A stretch of DNA of 27,453 nucleotides. Source: an uncultured Lachnospiraceae bacterium (lineage in GTDB: Bacteria > Bacillota > Clostridia > Lachnospirales > Lachnospiraceae). Both the position numbers and the translations under genes were made by a program. This document shows, one piece after another, positions 14,399 through 21,738 of the stretch (the first letter of the stretch is position 1; the number at the start of each line of letters is the position of its first letter). The stretch spans positions 1-27,453 of the forward strand of contig CAKRAK010000031.1 in NCBI GenBank assembly GCA_934294885.1, written 5' to 3'. The notes under the pieces are model-generated. The model searched no databases. It worked only from the letters and a program-made list of their open reading frames with translations, and was not told the origin of the DNA.

Positions 14399-15214
14399 TT
14401 AATGAATCCGTTCGTAGGCAACATATTCTTCTGCAAAATGATAGCCTAATTTTTCTGCAATATGGACGGATGTTAAATGTGCTGCATCCCAGTTTGGGTG
14501 CTTATCCAGCCTGATACATTCCAATATAAAACGGGCAGCGATTGCGGTTGCAAATCCGTGCCCCTCATAATCAGGATGGGTGCAAAGCTGTAACTCATTG
14601 GTATGTTTGCTGGATGCAAAGGTAGAGGCTCCGGCAACGATACGCTCCGTAGCACTTTCTACTATGATGAATCCAAGCCCCAGTCTTGCAAATCTTTCGT
14701 AGGTAGGATAATTTGCAACTAAGTCCCTGGACCATTCTTCTTTCAGAATGTCCTTATATGCAGCCTCATCAATTGGTTTGATGACGAATTTCCGGGATGT
14801 CCGGACACCTACATATTGAGGATCGAAAGCTGCTTTTGTAATATATTCTTCCAGCTTCTTTTTGTTGAACCAGTTCCTGTCCGGTTTGTCCATGGCATAC
14901 CGGATGACTCTTTTAAAATCGGGATTTCCCAAAAGGGTTCGATTCCAGCTTTCTGTTAAAGGAACCAGAATCATGGTAGGACTGTTACATAAGCTCTTCA
15001 GAATGTTGACTACATTTTGTTTTAAAGGACCGGATCCGTTACCGCCAAAAAAACAGAAATCGCCCAACTGAATAACACCGTAGGTAGGTGCGGTGTCGGA
15101 ATCGGCAAAGCCGCGTCCCATAATACCGTCTAAGTATGCCTCCGGGCAGCTGTCGTAGCAGTCTTTAAAAAACGGAGTCAAGATACTTCCCTGATTAATT
15201 GGTATTTCTTTCAT
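14399..15214 (-). CDS. GNAT-family acetyltransferase (PF12746-like, two-part)
   Basis: The 271-residue protein has an N-terminal half without obvious catalytic motif (YLDGIMGRGFADSD, YGVIQLGDFCFFGGN) and a C-terminal GNAT domain: LGLGFIIVESATERIVAGASTFASSKHTNELQLCTHPDYEGHGFATAIAARFI, with the acetyl-CoA loop YEGHGFA, and AEKLGYHFAEEYVAYE at the end. This two-part form is that of the GNAT_acetyltran family, which includes ZmaR-like proteins. The acceptor is unknown. AAAGGAGA 11 bases upstream supports the start. The gene begins 21 bases after the HD-protein gene on the same strand, so the two are probably one transcript. Confidence 0.85.
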   Translation of the reverse strand: MKEIPINQGSILTPFFKDCYDSCPEAYLDGIMGRGFADSDTAPTYGVIQLGDFCFFGGNGSGPLKQNVVNILKSLCNSPTMILVPLTESWNRTLLGNPDFKRVIRYAMDKPDRNWFNKKKLEEYITKAAFDPQYVGVRTSRKFVIKPIDEAAYKDILKEEWSRDLVANYPTYERFARLGLGFIIVESATERIVAGASTFASSKHTNELQLCTHPDYEGHGFATAIAARFILECIRLDKHPNWDAAHLTSVHIAEKLGYHFAEEYVAYERIH

Positions 15215-15235
15215 TTGGAAGGATTCTCCTTTCTG

Positions 15236-15682
15236 CTATAAAAGACCTAGTTTTTTATATTCGGCAACCTTATCTTTTACGATAGCATAGTATTTTTCAT
15301 ATTTTTGATAACGTGCCTCATCCTTTTGGGTAGGATAGGGGATGCGGTCGCGATTCATATTATCTTCTAAATCATACAGCTTAATCTGGGCTGCTAATGG
15401 ATTTTCCAAGACCCGCATAATGAAATGACCGTAGTCTTCGTCTTTTTCTTTACTGATGCAGGCAATGGCATCTGTGATGGTTTTTGAAAAGCCTTCTTTT
15501 TGAAGCATATCAATGGTAACCGGTGTGTCCTCCACCGTGTCATGGAGAATACCGACAATCATTTGTTCCTCGGTTGTTCCCCGCAGCATAACCCGCATGG
15601 GATGGAGGATATAAATTTTCCCGGCTTTATCGATTTGTCCGCGATGTGCTTCTACTGCTATTTCAATTGCCTTTTCTAACAT
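15236..15682 (-). CDS. Small HD-domain (p)ppGpp hydrolase-like protein
   Basis: The 148-residue, single-domain protein resembles the hydrolase half of SpoT/RelA (MESH1-like). It shows AVEAHRGQIDKAGKIYILHP with His13 and His27, GILHDTVEDT with the metal-binding His47-Asp48 and catalytic Glu51-Asp52 pair, and IKLYDLEDNMNRDRIP where SpoT has KLADRxxN. All four metal-binding positions are present, so it can probably hydrolyse a nucleotide 3'-pyrophosphate or a similar bond. Small stand-alone proteins like this are common in Clostridia, and their true substrate is often untested. AGGAG 8 bases before the ATG supports the start. It is the first gene of the operon HD-GNAT-epimerase. Confidence 0.85.
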   Translation of the reverse strand: MLEKAIEIAVEAHRGQIDKAGKIYILHPMRVMLRGTTEEQMIVGILHDTVEDTPVTIDMLQKEGFSKTITDAIACISKEKDEDYGHFIMRVLENPLAAQIKLYDLEDNMNRDRIPYPTQKDEARYQKYEKYYAIVKDKVAEYKKLGLL

Positions 15683-15799
15683 AGAGTCCGCTCCTGTTCA
15701 TTATGCTTTCTTATAATCATACCTTTTTTTTCTCTTTTTGCCAACTAATATTTTACTCTAAGAATATGATAAAAAACAGGTGACAAAAATGCTGCAAAA

Positions 15800-15829
15800 T
15801 TAGACACAAACCCCCTTTTGTGATAAAAT
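15800..15829 (+). promoter_or_regulatory. Candidate extended -10 promoter of the serine hydrolase gene
   Basis: TTAGAC (15800-15805), then 18 bases, then TAAAAT (15824-15829) preceded by TGA as an extended -10. The start codon is 95 bases downstream. Confidence 0.45.
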
Positions 15830-15924
15830 ATAGCCTGCCTATGAGATTTGAAGAATCAGGATTTTTGGAACGAATCAAAAGCTTTGCGGTTTCCAGATGG
15901 ATACAATAAAAGGTGGACAGATAA

Positions 15925-17058
15925 ATGGATGGAGAAAAACGATTAGAAGAAAAAGTGGAAAAACAAAAAGGATTTGTTCGTGTTATTGTCTTATTTTTTG
16001 CAGGATGTATGATGTGTATCGGAGCAATTGGCTTTACGGATGCCCACAAGACGGCAGGGAAAGATGTTATAACGGAAGACAAACAGCTGTCGAACCAGTT
16101 TTGTCAGATAATAGATAAGGTCTTTGAGACAGGATGGGTAGAGGATGATAACGGAAAATATTATTATAAAGACGGTCTTTTGTCATTTGGCTGGCAGACT
16201 GTAGACGGAGATACCTATTATTTTGATGAAAACGGTCTTATGGTAAAGGACAAAATGGTTGAAAAGAATAAATATGTCGGTTCGGACGGCAAGCTTGTAC
16301 CTTTAGAGGAGCTTGCTGAGTATGAGAAGGAAGGCTTGTCGGATTTAAAGAAGGAGCTGCAGAAGGATGTGGGAGGCTACAGAGGAACCTGGAGCATCTA
16401 TGTAAAGAATCTGGATACGAATGAGTATATGTCCATTGGAGAGGAGCAGATTAACTCGGCCAGTTTAATCAAGCTTTATAACATGGCGACCGTTTATGAT
16501 GAGATTGAAAAAGGAAACCTGGAAAAGGACGATGGGGTCACTCGGTATCTTCATGATATGATTACTGTAAGCGATAATGGGGCATACAACCATTTACTCT
16601 CTATATTAGGTGAGGGTAATTTAAAAGCGGGCATAGAGCTGGTAACGGAATTTTGTGAGGAAAACGGATATGACAATACCGGATGCGGTGGAACTCTAAG
16701 CTCTTCCGAAACGGGATTTCCCTCTATCTGGTTATTTACGAATTATACTTCCACGGCGGATTGCGGACATTTGCTGGAAAATATATACAGGGGGCTGCTT
16801 GTGAGTGAGGATGCGTCAGAGGAGATGTTGTCTTTATTGAAGCAGCAGCAGTGGAGAACCAAGATTCCGGCAGGGCTGCCAGAAGATGTAATCTGTGCCA
16901 ATAAAACCGGAGAATATGGCGCAAGACAACATGATGCTGCCATTGTTTATTCCGATGGTGCCGACTATATCATAACGGTAATGACGGATGGAGACGGTGC
17001 GGCGATTTCCCATATTCAGAAGGTTTCTTCTATAGTGTATGAGTATTTTAATGATTAA
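15925..17058 (+). CDS. Membrane-anchored serine hydrolase (beta-lactamase/PBP fold) with choline-binding-type repeats
   Basis: The 377-residue product has one membrane segment at about residues 17-37, then two cell-wall-binding (CW_binding_1) repeats at about 70-106 (GWVEDDNGKYYYKDG, GWQTVDGDTYYFDENG), then a serine hydrolase domain from about 150. That domain has the three penicilloyl-serine motifs: SLIK (Ser180, Lys183), SDN (216-218) and KTG (327-329). The class A beta-lactamase omega-loop motif ExxLN with the deacylating Glu is not visible; the region reads TLSSSETGFP. A true beta-lactamase is therefore unlikely, and a wall-linked D,D-peptidase or esterase-like role is more plausible. The start at 15925 has AGGTGG upstream. 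A wall amidase gene follows on the same strand 250 bases later. Confidence 0.85.
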   Translation: MDGEKRLEEKVEKQKGFVRVIVLFFAGCMMCIGAIGFTDAHKTAGKDVITEDKQLSNQFCQIIDKVFETGWVEDDNGKYYYKDGLLSFGWQTVDGDTYYFDENGLMVKDKMVEKNKYVGSDGKLVPLEELAEYEKEGLSDLKKELQKDVGGYRGTWSIYVKNLDTNEYMSIGEEQINSASLIKLYNMATVYDEIEKGNLEKDDGVTRYLHDMITVSDNGAYNHLLSILGEGNLKAGIELVTEFCEENGYDNTGCGGTLSSSETGFPSIWLFTNYTSTADCGHLLENIYRGLLVSEDASEEMLSLLKQQQWRTKIPAGLPEDVICANKTGEYGARQHDAAIVYSDGADYIITVMTDGDGAAISHIQKVSSIVYEYFND

Positions 17059-17079
17059 ATGAACGCTTTTTCCATATGG

Positions 17080-17108
17080 GAATATACTAATTCTATAGAA
17101 AATATGCT
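17080..17108 (+). promoter_or_regulatory. Weak sigma-E-like promoter upstream of the amidase gene
   Basis: GAATATA (17080-17086) matches 6 of 7 of the sigma-E -35, and after 14 bases AATATGCT (17101-17108) matches 5 of 8 of the -10. The gene starts 200 bases further on. Spacing is correct but the -10 is poor, so confidence is low. Confidence 0.25.
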
Positions 17109-17133
17109 TCTGACGACATGAATCGTGATAGAG

Positions 17134-17224
17134 TTCGGGGTGGAACGGCTTATGGAATGTGCCGAATGGGAGAACAGGTTTTGTTAGAAGTTCGGCAGGG
17201 GAAATGTACCGACAATGGAACCGG
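17134..17224 (+). repeat. Imperfect tandem repeat in the amidase leader
   Basis: Two similar units, each with a TTCGG (17134-17138 and 17191-17195) followed by a GGAATGTGCCGAATGG-like stretch (17154-17178 and 17200-17224). Short complementary pieces such as CCGAA and TTCGG could pair. No ORF or known RNA class is recognised in 17059-17310. Confidence 0.4.
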
Positions 17225-17310
17225 AAGCTTTATATATGTAAGATGAGGATTTCTACAGTATGAAAGATGTTATATAAGTAACAGGGTAACGATAGCACGG
17301 AGCGGATAAA

Positions 17311-18150
17311 ATGGATAAAAATTATAGTCATTCACAAAAAAATACAAATCGAAGTACAGCCGAAAAAACGATAACCATAAACATTTCAAAAAAGAAATTA
17401 ATCACCGTCGGCATTTATGGCGTTTGCGTTCTTATTATACTGCTTGGAGGGATTTTTTTTGTCAGACATTTGAGAAACAAAGAAAAGCCTGTTGAAAAAA
17501 CAATAGAAGCTACAACCGAGGAAGCACTTGTGATTCCGGATCTGACCGGTGTTGCCGATGCATTTCCGAATTTACCTATTATGGAGGATTTTCTTACGGT
17601 GAACCGTTATTCAAGACCGGGAATCGGTCTTTCTTCCTCTCCCCAATATATTGTGATTCATTATACGGCAAATCCCGGAAGTACAGGGTGGGATAACCGT
17701 AATTATTTTGAAAATCTGAAGGATACCGGGGAAACCTTTGCCAGTGCTCAGTTTGTAATCGGTTTGGATGGACAAATTATACAGTGTGTTCCCTGTAATG
17801 AAATGGCATACTGTTCCAATAGCTATAATGAGTTTTGTATTTCCATCGAAATGTGTCATCCGGATGATACGGGAAATTTTAATGATGAGACCTATAACAG
17901 CTGCGTTTATTTGGTTGCGCATCTGATGAACTATTATCACCTTGACATGGATCATCTGATCCGACATTATGATGTAACCGGAAAGAATTGCCCCAAGTAT
18001 TTTGTGGAGAATCCGGAACGATGGGACATGTTTAAGGAGTTTGTTGAGAAATACCGGGAGGAATATAAAGCTTCGGATGAGGCGCTTTACGAGGAAAGAT
18101 TAGAACAGTCAAAGCAAGAGCAGACTACAGAACTGTCAACAGAAAAATAA
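17311..18150 (+). CDS. N-acetylmuramoyl-L-alanine amidase (amidase_2/PGRP fold), membrane-anchored
   Basis: The enzyme cuts the amide bond between muramic acid and L-Ala of peptidoglycan outside the membrane. The 279-residue protein has a short cytoplasmic N-terminus, a membrane segment at about residues 30-51, a linker, and an amidase_2 domain at about 95-245. The zinc ligands are visible: His117 in YIVIHYTANP, His219 in IRHYDVTGKNCP and Cys227 in the same block; FASAQFVIGLDGQIIQCVP and FCISIEMCH are further family blocks. The C-terminal tail (about 250-279) is charged and rich in Glu and Gln. GGAG 9 bases upstream supports the start. It ends in a bidirectional terminator overlapping its stop codon. 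It follows a wall-binding serine hydrolase, so the pair probably acts in wall turnover; a spore role is possible but not shown. Confidence 0.92.
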   Translation: MDKNYSHSQKNTNRSTAEKTITINISKKKLITVGIYGVCVLIILLGGIFFVRHLRNKEKPVEKTIEATTEEALVIPDLTGVADAFPNLPIMEDFLTVNRYSRPGIGLSSSPQYIVIHYTANPGSTGWDNRNYFENLKDTGETFASAQFVIGLDGQIIQCVPCNEMAYCSNSYNEFCISIEMCHPDDTGNFNDETYNSCVYLVAHLMNYYHLDMDHLIRHYDVTGKNCPKYFVENPERWDMFKEFVEKYREEYKASDEALYEERLEQSKQEQTTELSTEK

Positions 18151-18174
18151 AATGCTTAGGGTGCTAAGCATTTT
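18149..18174. terminator. Bidirectional terminator overlapping two stop codons
   Basis: AAAATGCTTAG (18149-18159) pairs perfectly with CTAAGCATTTT (18164-18174) around a 4-base loop. It includes the end of the TAA of the plus-strand amidase gene and the start of the reversed TAA of the minus-strand Ig-like gene, and serves both strands. Confidence 0.85.
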
Positions 18175-18514
18175 ATAATCGGAATTTGATCTGAACAGGT
18201 TCTTTTAAGTTTTGACCGCCTCTGGATTTGACCTTTGTAGTAATGTTCAGGTAATAATCGGTGTCCTGCGCGTAGGCTTCTAAAGGTTCCACTTCTATCT
18301 CCATGGTGGCATCGTTATATGTGAATTTGGTATTAAGCCGGTATCCGGTCTCACTTTCCACATATAAGTTTTCTGATGTGATGGTGGAAGGATCTAATGC
18401 AGTGGAAAAACGACAACGCCACACAAATTTGCCGGTTTTAAAGCTCAGATTCTGTTTTACTCTGTTTTCATATCCCTTTGGGATATCTTCGATTTCGATA
18501 AAATTTCTTGACAT
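18173..18514 (-). CDS. Stand-alone bacterial Ig-like domain protein
   Basis: The 113-residue protein consists almost entirely of one Ig-like beta domain of the SbsA/Big_5 kind: FSTALDPSTITSENLYVESETGYRLNTKFTYNDATMEIEVEPLEAYAQDTDYYLNITTKVKSRGGQNL. Normally such domains are repeated in large surface proteins; here there is just one, without signal peptide, membrane segment or lipobox. The N-terminus (MSRNFIEIEDIPKGYENRVKQNLSF) is also without a secretion signal, so it appears cytosolic or uses another route. GGGGG nine bases before the ATG serves as the ribosome binding site. Its function is unknown. It converges on the amidase gene with a shared terminator. Confidence 0.75.
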   Translation of the reverse strand: MSRNFIEIEDIPKGYENRVKQNLSFKTGKFVWRCRFSTALDPSTITSENLYVESETGYRLNTKFTYNDATMEIEVEPLEAYAQDTDYYLNITTKVKSRGGQNLKEPVQIKFRL

Positions 18515-18681
18515 AGCACAACCCCCATGTATATATGAATGATAAAAATAATTGTGAATATAATATAATGATTATGGGTAAATCCGCTTAGGCGAAAATA
18601 CTCATTTATATATCGGACAGATAAGAGCATTATATTATATTTCCCCTGAATATGCAATTGTTCCAATGGTTATAAAAGTGC

Positions 18682-18709
18682 TTGGAATTTGGGATAATAG
18701 TGATATAAT
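18682..18709 (+). promoter_or_regulatory. Sigma-A promoter of the diguanylate cyclase gene, with downstream palindrome
   Basis: TTGGAA (18682-18687) and a perfect TATAAT (18704-18709) are 16 bases apart. Just after the predicted start AGATAT-CA-ATATCT (18729-18742) forms a perfect inverted repeat that could be an operator. The rest of 18515-18774 is AT-rich without other features. Confidence 0.55.
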
Positions 18710-18774
18710 CAGTTCAATATGCCGATAGAGATATCAATATCTTTAAAGTAACAATAGCAGGAGAATGAAATTAC

Positions 18775-20304
18775 ATGATAAGTGAAAGAACAGATATTAA
18801 AGCCAAAGAGGATTTTCGAAAAATACAATTAAAAATTATATTGGTTTTTGTGGGCATTATTTTTTTGATTACGTCTTTTTTGGTTGTTGTGATATTAGGC
18901 AAATCCAATTCTTCTATTCGTAAGAGTGTTTCTTCGTTAATTGGTGCAAACAGCCGGCAGTTAGAGATGAATATTAATTCTTATTTGGAAAATGTGGAGC
19001 AGACGGTGGCATTGTTGTTTGCGGATGACGATTACTATTTGTATGATGAGACGGATGACAGGATATCGGATTATGACAAGATAAAGATGGAGGAGCGAAT
19101 CTTAAACCGGATTGTAGATCTGGGTCTTATGGAAAATTTTTCTGATTTTTTTATTGTTTATGCGGATGATTATAAGGTTGGCTGGTGCTCTCATGTAACA
19201 GGTGGGATGTTTCCCGATGGCGGCATGTATGACACGTTTTCTTCTTACATAGAAAATACGGAAAAACAAGAAGGCTGGTGCTGGGGGATAAAGGGTAATA
19301 CAGACCGTATGTATTATGCAAAACGGCTGAATCCCAATGGGGTTCTTGTAGTTTCCTTTTATAACAAGGAGCTGGATAAGGTATTCCATTATCCGGAACA
19401 GCTGCAGGGGCTGACCATACGTCTTGTTAATGATGACAATCAGATTTTATTTTCTTCGGAAGCTGAGGAGATTGGAGCAAAGCTGCCGGATTATGTGCAG
19501 AAATTATCGGGAACGGAAACTAATGCATCGGTGATGGATGATGATTATCTGGTGAATGTGAATACCTGTGAAAACGGGTGGCGGGTAATCTGCTCCATTT
19601 CAACGGATATTATATTAAAGGAGAATCAGAGCATACAAAGATTTACCATTATTTTTTCTTTGTGTCTGGGACTTTTGTTTGTATTGGCGGGAACGTTGTT
19701 ATTCCGCAGACTGGCGAGACCGATGAATGGTATGGTTTCCAGTCTTACCAAAAAGGCATATTATGACCAGCTGTCAGGTGTTTTTAACAAGATTTCCTTT
19801 GAGGATATTGTAATGAAACGGCTTGAAACCATACAGGATAATCACAGAGCGGTTCTTATTATGTTTGACGTGGATAATTTTAAGCAGATTAATGATAAGC
19901 TTGGGCATGCACGGGGAGATCAGGTGATTGTAGGTCTGGGACGTCTGCTGAAATCGGTTTGTGGAGAAAATACCTATATTGGACGACTTGGCGGTGATGA
20001 ATTTGCAATCTATAAGGAATATCATAAGGATGATGCAGATATAAGATCCCAGATTGAAGGGGATATGTCAAGGCTGTTAGAGCTGTATGAGAAGGAATTT
20101 GAAGGGGAGGCTCAGACCTGTAATTCCTCATTAAGTATCGGAATCTATGTTGTGGAAGGCGATGATGTTACCTTCCAAAATATGTACAGGTGTGTGGACT
20201 GTGCTTTGTATTATTCAAAGAGGCACGGAAAGAATCAGTATACATTTTATTCAGAAGAGATGATGGAGAATCATGAGGAGAACGAATCAAATGAAAAGAT
20301 ATAG
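18775..20304 (+). CDS. Membrane diguanylate cyclase with extracellular sensor domain
   Basis: The 509-residue protein makes c-di-GMP from two GTP. A membrane segment lies at about residues 20-43, an extracellular Cache-like sensor region at about 44-283, a second membrane segment at about 286-309, and a cytosolic GGDEF domain at about 325-495. The GGDEF domain keeps YDQLSGVFNK, FDVDNFKQINDKLGHARGDQ with the metal-binding Asp, and an intact GGDEF at 406-410, so it is likely active. The inhibitory I-site RxxD five residues before GGDEF is absent (the stretch reads CGENTYIGRL). AGGAG is 11 bases upstream of the ATG. The last 14 bases overlap the start of a solute-binding lipoprotein gene, so the two are translationally linked. 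The sensor may respond to a ligand carried by that lipoprotein. Confidence 0.92.
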   Translation: MISERTDIKAKEDFRKIQLKIILVFVGIIFLITSFLVVVILGKSNSSIRKSVSSLIGANSRQLEMNINSYLENVEQTVALLFADDDYYLYDETDDRISDYDKIKMEERILNRIVDLGLMENFSDFFIVYADDYKVGWCSHVTGGMFPDGGMYDTFSSYIENTEKQEGWCWGIKGNTDRMYYAKRLNPNGVLVVSFYNKELDKVFHYPEQLQGLTIRLVNDDNQILFSSEAEEIGAKLPDYVQKLSGTETNASVMDDDYLVNVNTCENGWRVICSISTDIILKENQSIQRFTIIFSLCLGLLFVLAGTLLFRRLARPMNGMVSSLTKKAYYDQLSGVFNKISFEDIVMKRLETIQDNHRAVLIMFDVDNFKQINDKLGHARGDQVIVGLGRLLKSVCGENTYIGRLGGDEFAIYKEYHKDDADIRSQIEGDMSRLLELYEKEFEGEAQTCNSSLSIGIYVVEGDDVTFQNMYRCVDCALYYSKRHGKNQYTFYSEEMMENHEENESNEKI

Positions 20305-21568
20305 CAGAGGAATCATATTATTTCTTCTTTTGGTGATGGTGATGGGAACTGTTGCTGGTTGTGGAATCAATCACAAAAAAGAGGTTATGAGGAGTGGAAA
20401 ACAGATAAAACTGGAATTTTCCTGGTGGGGAAATGATGAAAGACATGCTTACACCTTACAGGGGGTGGATTTGTTTCAAAGTCAAAATCCTGATATTGAT
20501 GTGGATTGCAGATATGGGGATTGGAGCGGATTTGAAAAGCGGACAAAGGTATGGATGGAATCCCATAATGAACCGGATGTAATGCAGATTAATTACGCAT
20601 GGCTTTCGGATTATTCCGCAGATGGAAATGGTTATTACGACTTGTATCAGTTGGCGGATGTAATTGATCTGAACAATTTTAAGGAAGAGGATTTGCAGTT
20701 TGGTGTCAGAAACGGCAAGCTGAATGCTATTCCAATTGCCTTTAATACAGCGACAATTTACTATAATCAGGACATTTACGACAAATATCATTTGGAGCTG
20801 CCTGAAACCTGGGATGATTTTTTTGATGCAGCAAAGGTAATGAGACAGGACAATGTGTACCCCATCGGAATGGCAAAAAAACAGTTGGTTTTATTTTTAA
20901 CTGCCTACTATGAGCAGACCACGGGAAAGGCACTTTTTAATCCGGATGGAACTTTGAATGCAGGGGAGGAAGAGATTGCCTATATTCTGGATTTTTATAA
21001 AAGATTGTTAGATGAGAAGGTTCTTCTTCCCATTGACCGGTTTTCTAAGGAAAAATTTACCAATGGAGAGATTGCGGGTTCTATGTTCTGGGCAAGTGAT
21101 GCCGGGATGTATTGTGAAGGACTGGATGCCAGAGATGTTTCCGTTGTGATCGGTGATTATCCAAAGCTGCAGGGTTCCGTCAGATCCGGCTGGTATATAA
21201 AGCCTGCGACCATGTATGCAATCAGTGATGTGACAAAGAATCCAAAGGAAGCGGGAATGCTGTTAAATTTCCTCTTAAACAGTGAAGAAATGGCAGAATA
21301 TCAGAAGACGGAAAAGGGTGTGCCGATTAGCGCCTCGGCGGTGAACTATTTAAAGGAGAAAGGATACCTTAACAGCAGGGAAACGGAAGCCAATGATAAA
21401 ATGTTGAAGGAAAGAAATCAGATGGATGTAATGCTTCCTGTAATGGAAAATGAAAATGTGATCAACACATTTAAATCAGAAGCGGATGATTACATTTATG
21501 ATAAGGTGAGCCTGGAGGAGGCTGCGAAAAAGATTTATCAGAATATAAAACAATTGACAGAAAAATAA
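20291..21568 (+). CDS. Extracellular solute-binding lipoprotein (family 1, sugar type)
   Basis: The 425-residue protein starts with a lipoprotein signal peptide (RGIILFLLLVMVMGTVAGCG; lipobox VAGC) and has a sugar-type ABC-transporter binding protein fold: LEFSWWGNDERHAYTLQGVDLFQSQNPDIDV, DVMQINYAWLSDY, LNAIPIAFNTATIYYNQDIYDKY, LPETWDDFFDAAKVM and later GSMFWASDAG. Many Trp and Tyr residues fit carbohydrate binding. I chose ATG 20291 because GAGGAG lies 10 bases upstream; ATG 20273 includes that site and adds only a polar N-terminus before the signal peptide. No ABC permease or ATPase gene is near. It overlaps the upstream diguanylate cyclase by 14 bases and is followed by a terminator, so the two form a two-gene unit and the protein may be a sensor partner rather than a transporter part. 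Confidence 0.92.
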   Translation: MKRYSRGIILFLLLVMVMGTVAGCGINHKKEVMRSGKQIKLEFSWWGNDERHAYTLQGVDLFQSQNPDIDVDCRYGDWSGFEKRTKVWMESHNEPDVMQINYAWLSDYSADGNGYYDLYQLADVIDLNNFKEEDLQFGVRNGKLNAIPIAFNTATIYYNQDIYDKYHLELPETWDDFFDAAKVMRQDNVYPIGMAKKQLVLFLTAYYEQTTGKALFNPDGTLNAGEEEIAYILDFYKRLLDEKVLLPIDRFSKEKFTNGEIAGSMFWASDAGMYCEGLDARDVSVVIGDYPKLQGSVRSGWYIKPATMYAISDVTKNPKEAGMLLNFLLNSEEMAEYQKTEKGVPISASAVNYLKEKGYLNSRETEANDKMLKERNQMDVMLPVMENENVINTFKSEADDYIYDKVSLEEAAKKIYQNIKQLTEK

Positions 21569-21573
21569 AAAAG

Positions 21574-21610
21574 AAATACATCCGTCAGAGTCTGATTGAT
21601 GTATTTTTTT
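21574..21610 (+). terminator. Terminator after the solute-binding protein gene
   Basis: AAATACATCCGTCAGA (21574-21589) pairs with 21591-21606 except for two central mismatches, and is followed by a T-run (to 21610). Confidence 0.82.
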
Positions 21611-21639
21611 AATTCATAGGAAATTACGTCCCATGAATT
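21611..21639. repeat. Inverted repeat upstream of nhaC
   Basis: AATTCAT (21611-21617) and ATGAATT (21633-21639) are perfect reverse complements, extended by GG/CC beyond one mismatch. It lies between the previous terminator and the presumed nhaC promoter and might be an operator or a leader hairpin. Confidence 0.35.
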
Positions 21640-21666
21640 AAAAATATAGCCACGAAATATATAATA

Positions 21667-21675
21667 TGCTACAAT
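21667..21675 (+). promoter_or_regulatory. Candidate extended -10 promoter of the nhaC operon
   Basis: TGCTACAAT is an extended -10; no good -35 is seen at 17 bases. An overlapping TATAAT lies at about 21657-21664. Either may drive nhaC. Confidence 0.35.
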
Positions 21676-21738
21676 GGAGCAGTTGAGTGCCTTGCGGCAT
21701 AGAAAGATAAAAGTATGGAGGATACGAAGGAGAATATT

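Noticed and set aside
15925..17058. Class A beta-lactamase (antibiotic resistance gene)
   Set aside because: The ExxLN omega-loop motif is missing, and wall-binding repeats are present.
20273..20290. Upstream ATG of the solute-binding protein
   Set aside because: It contains the GAGGAG ribosome binding site itself and would add a polar extension before the signal peptide.
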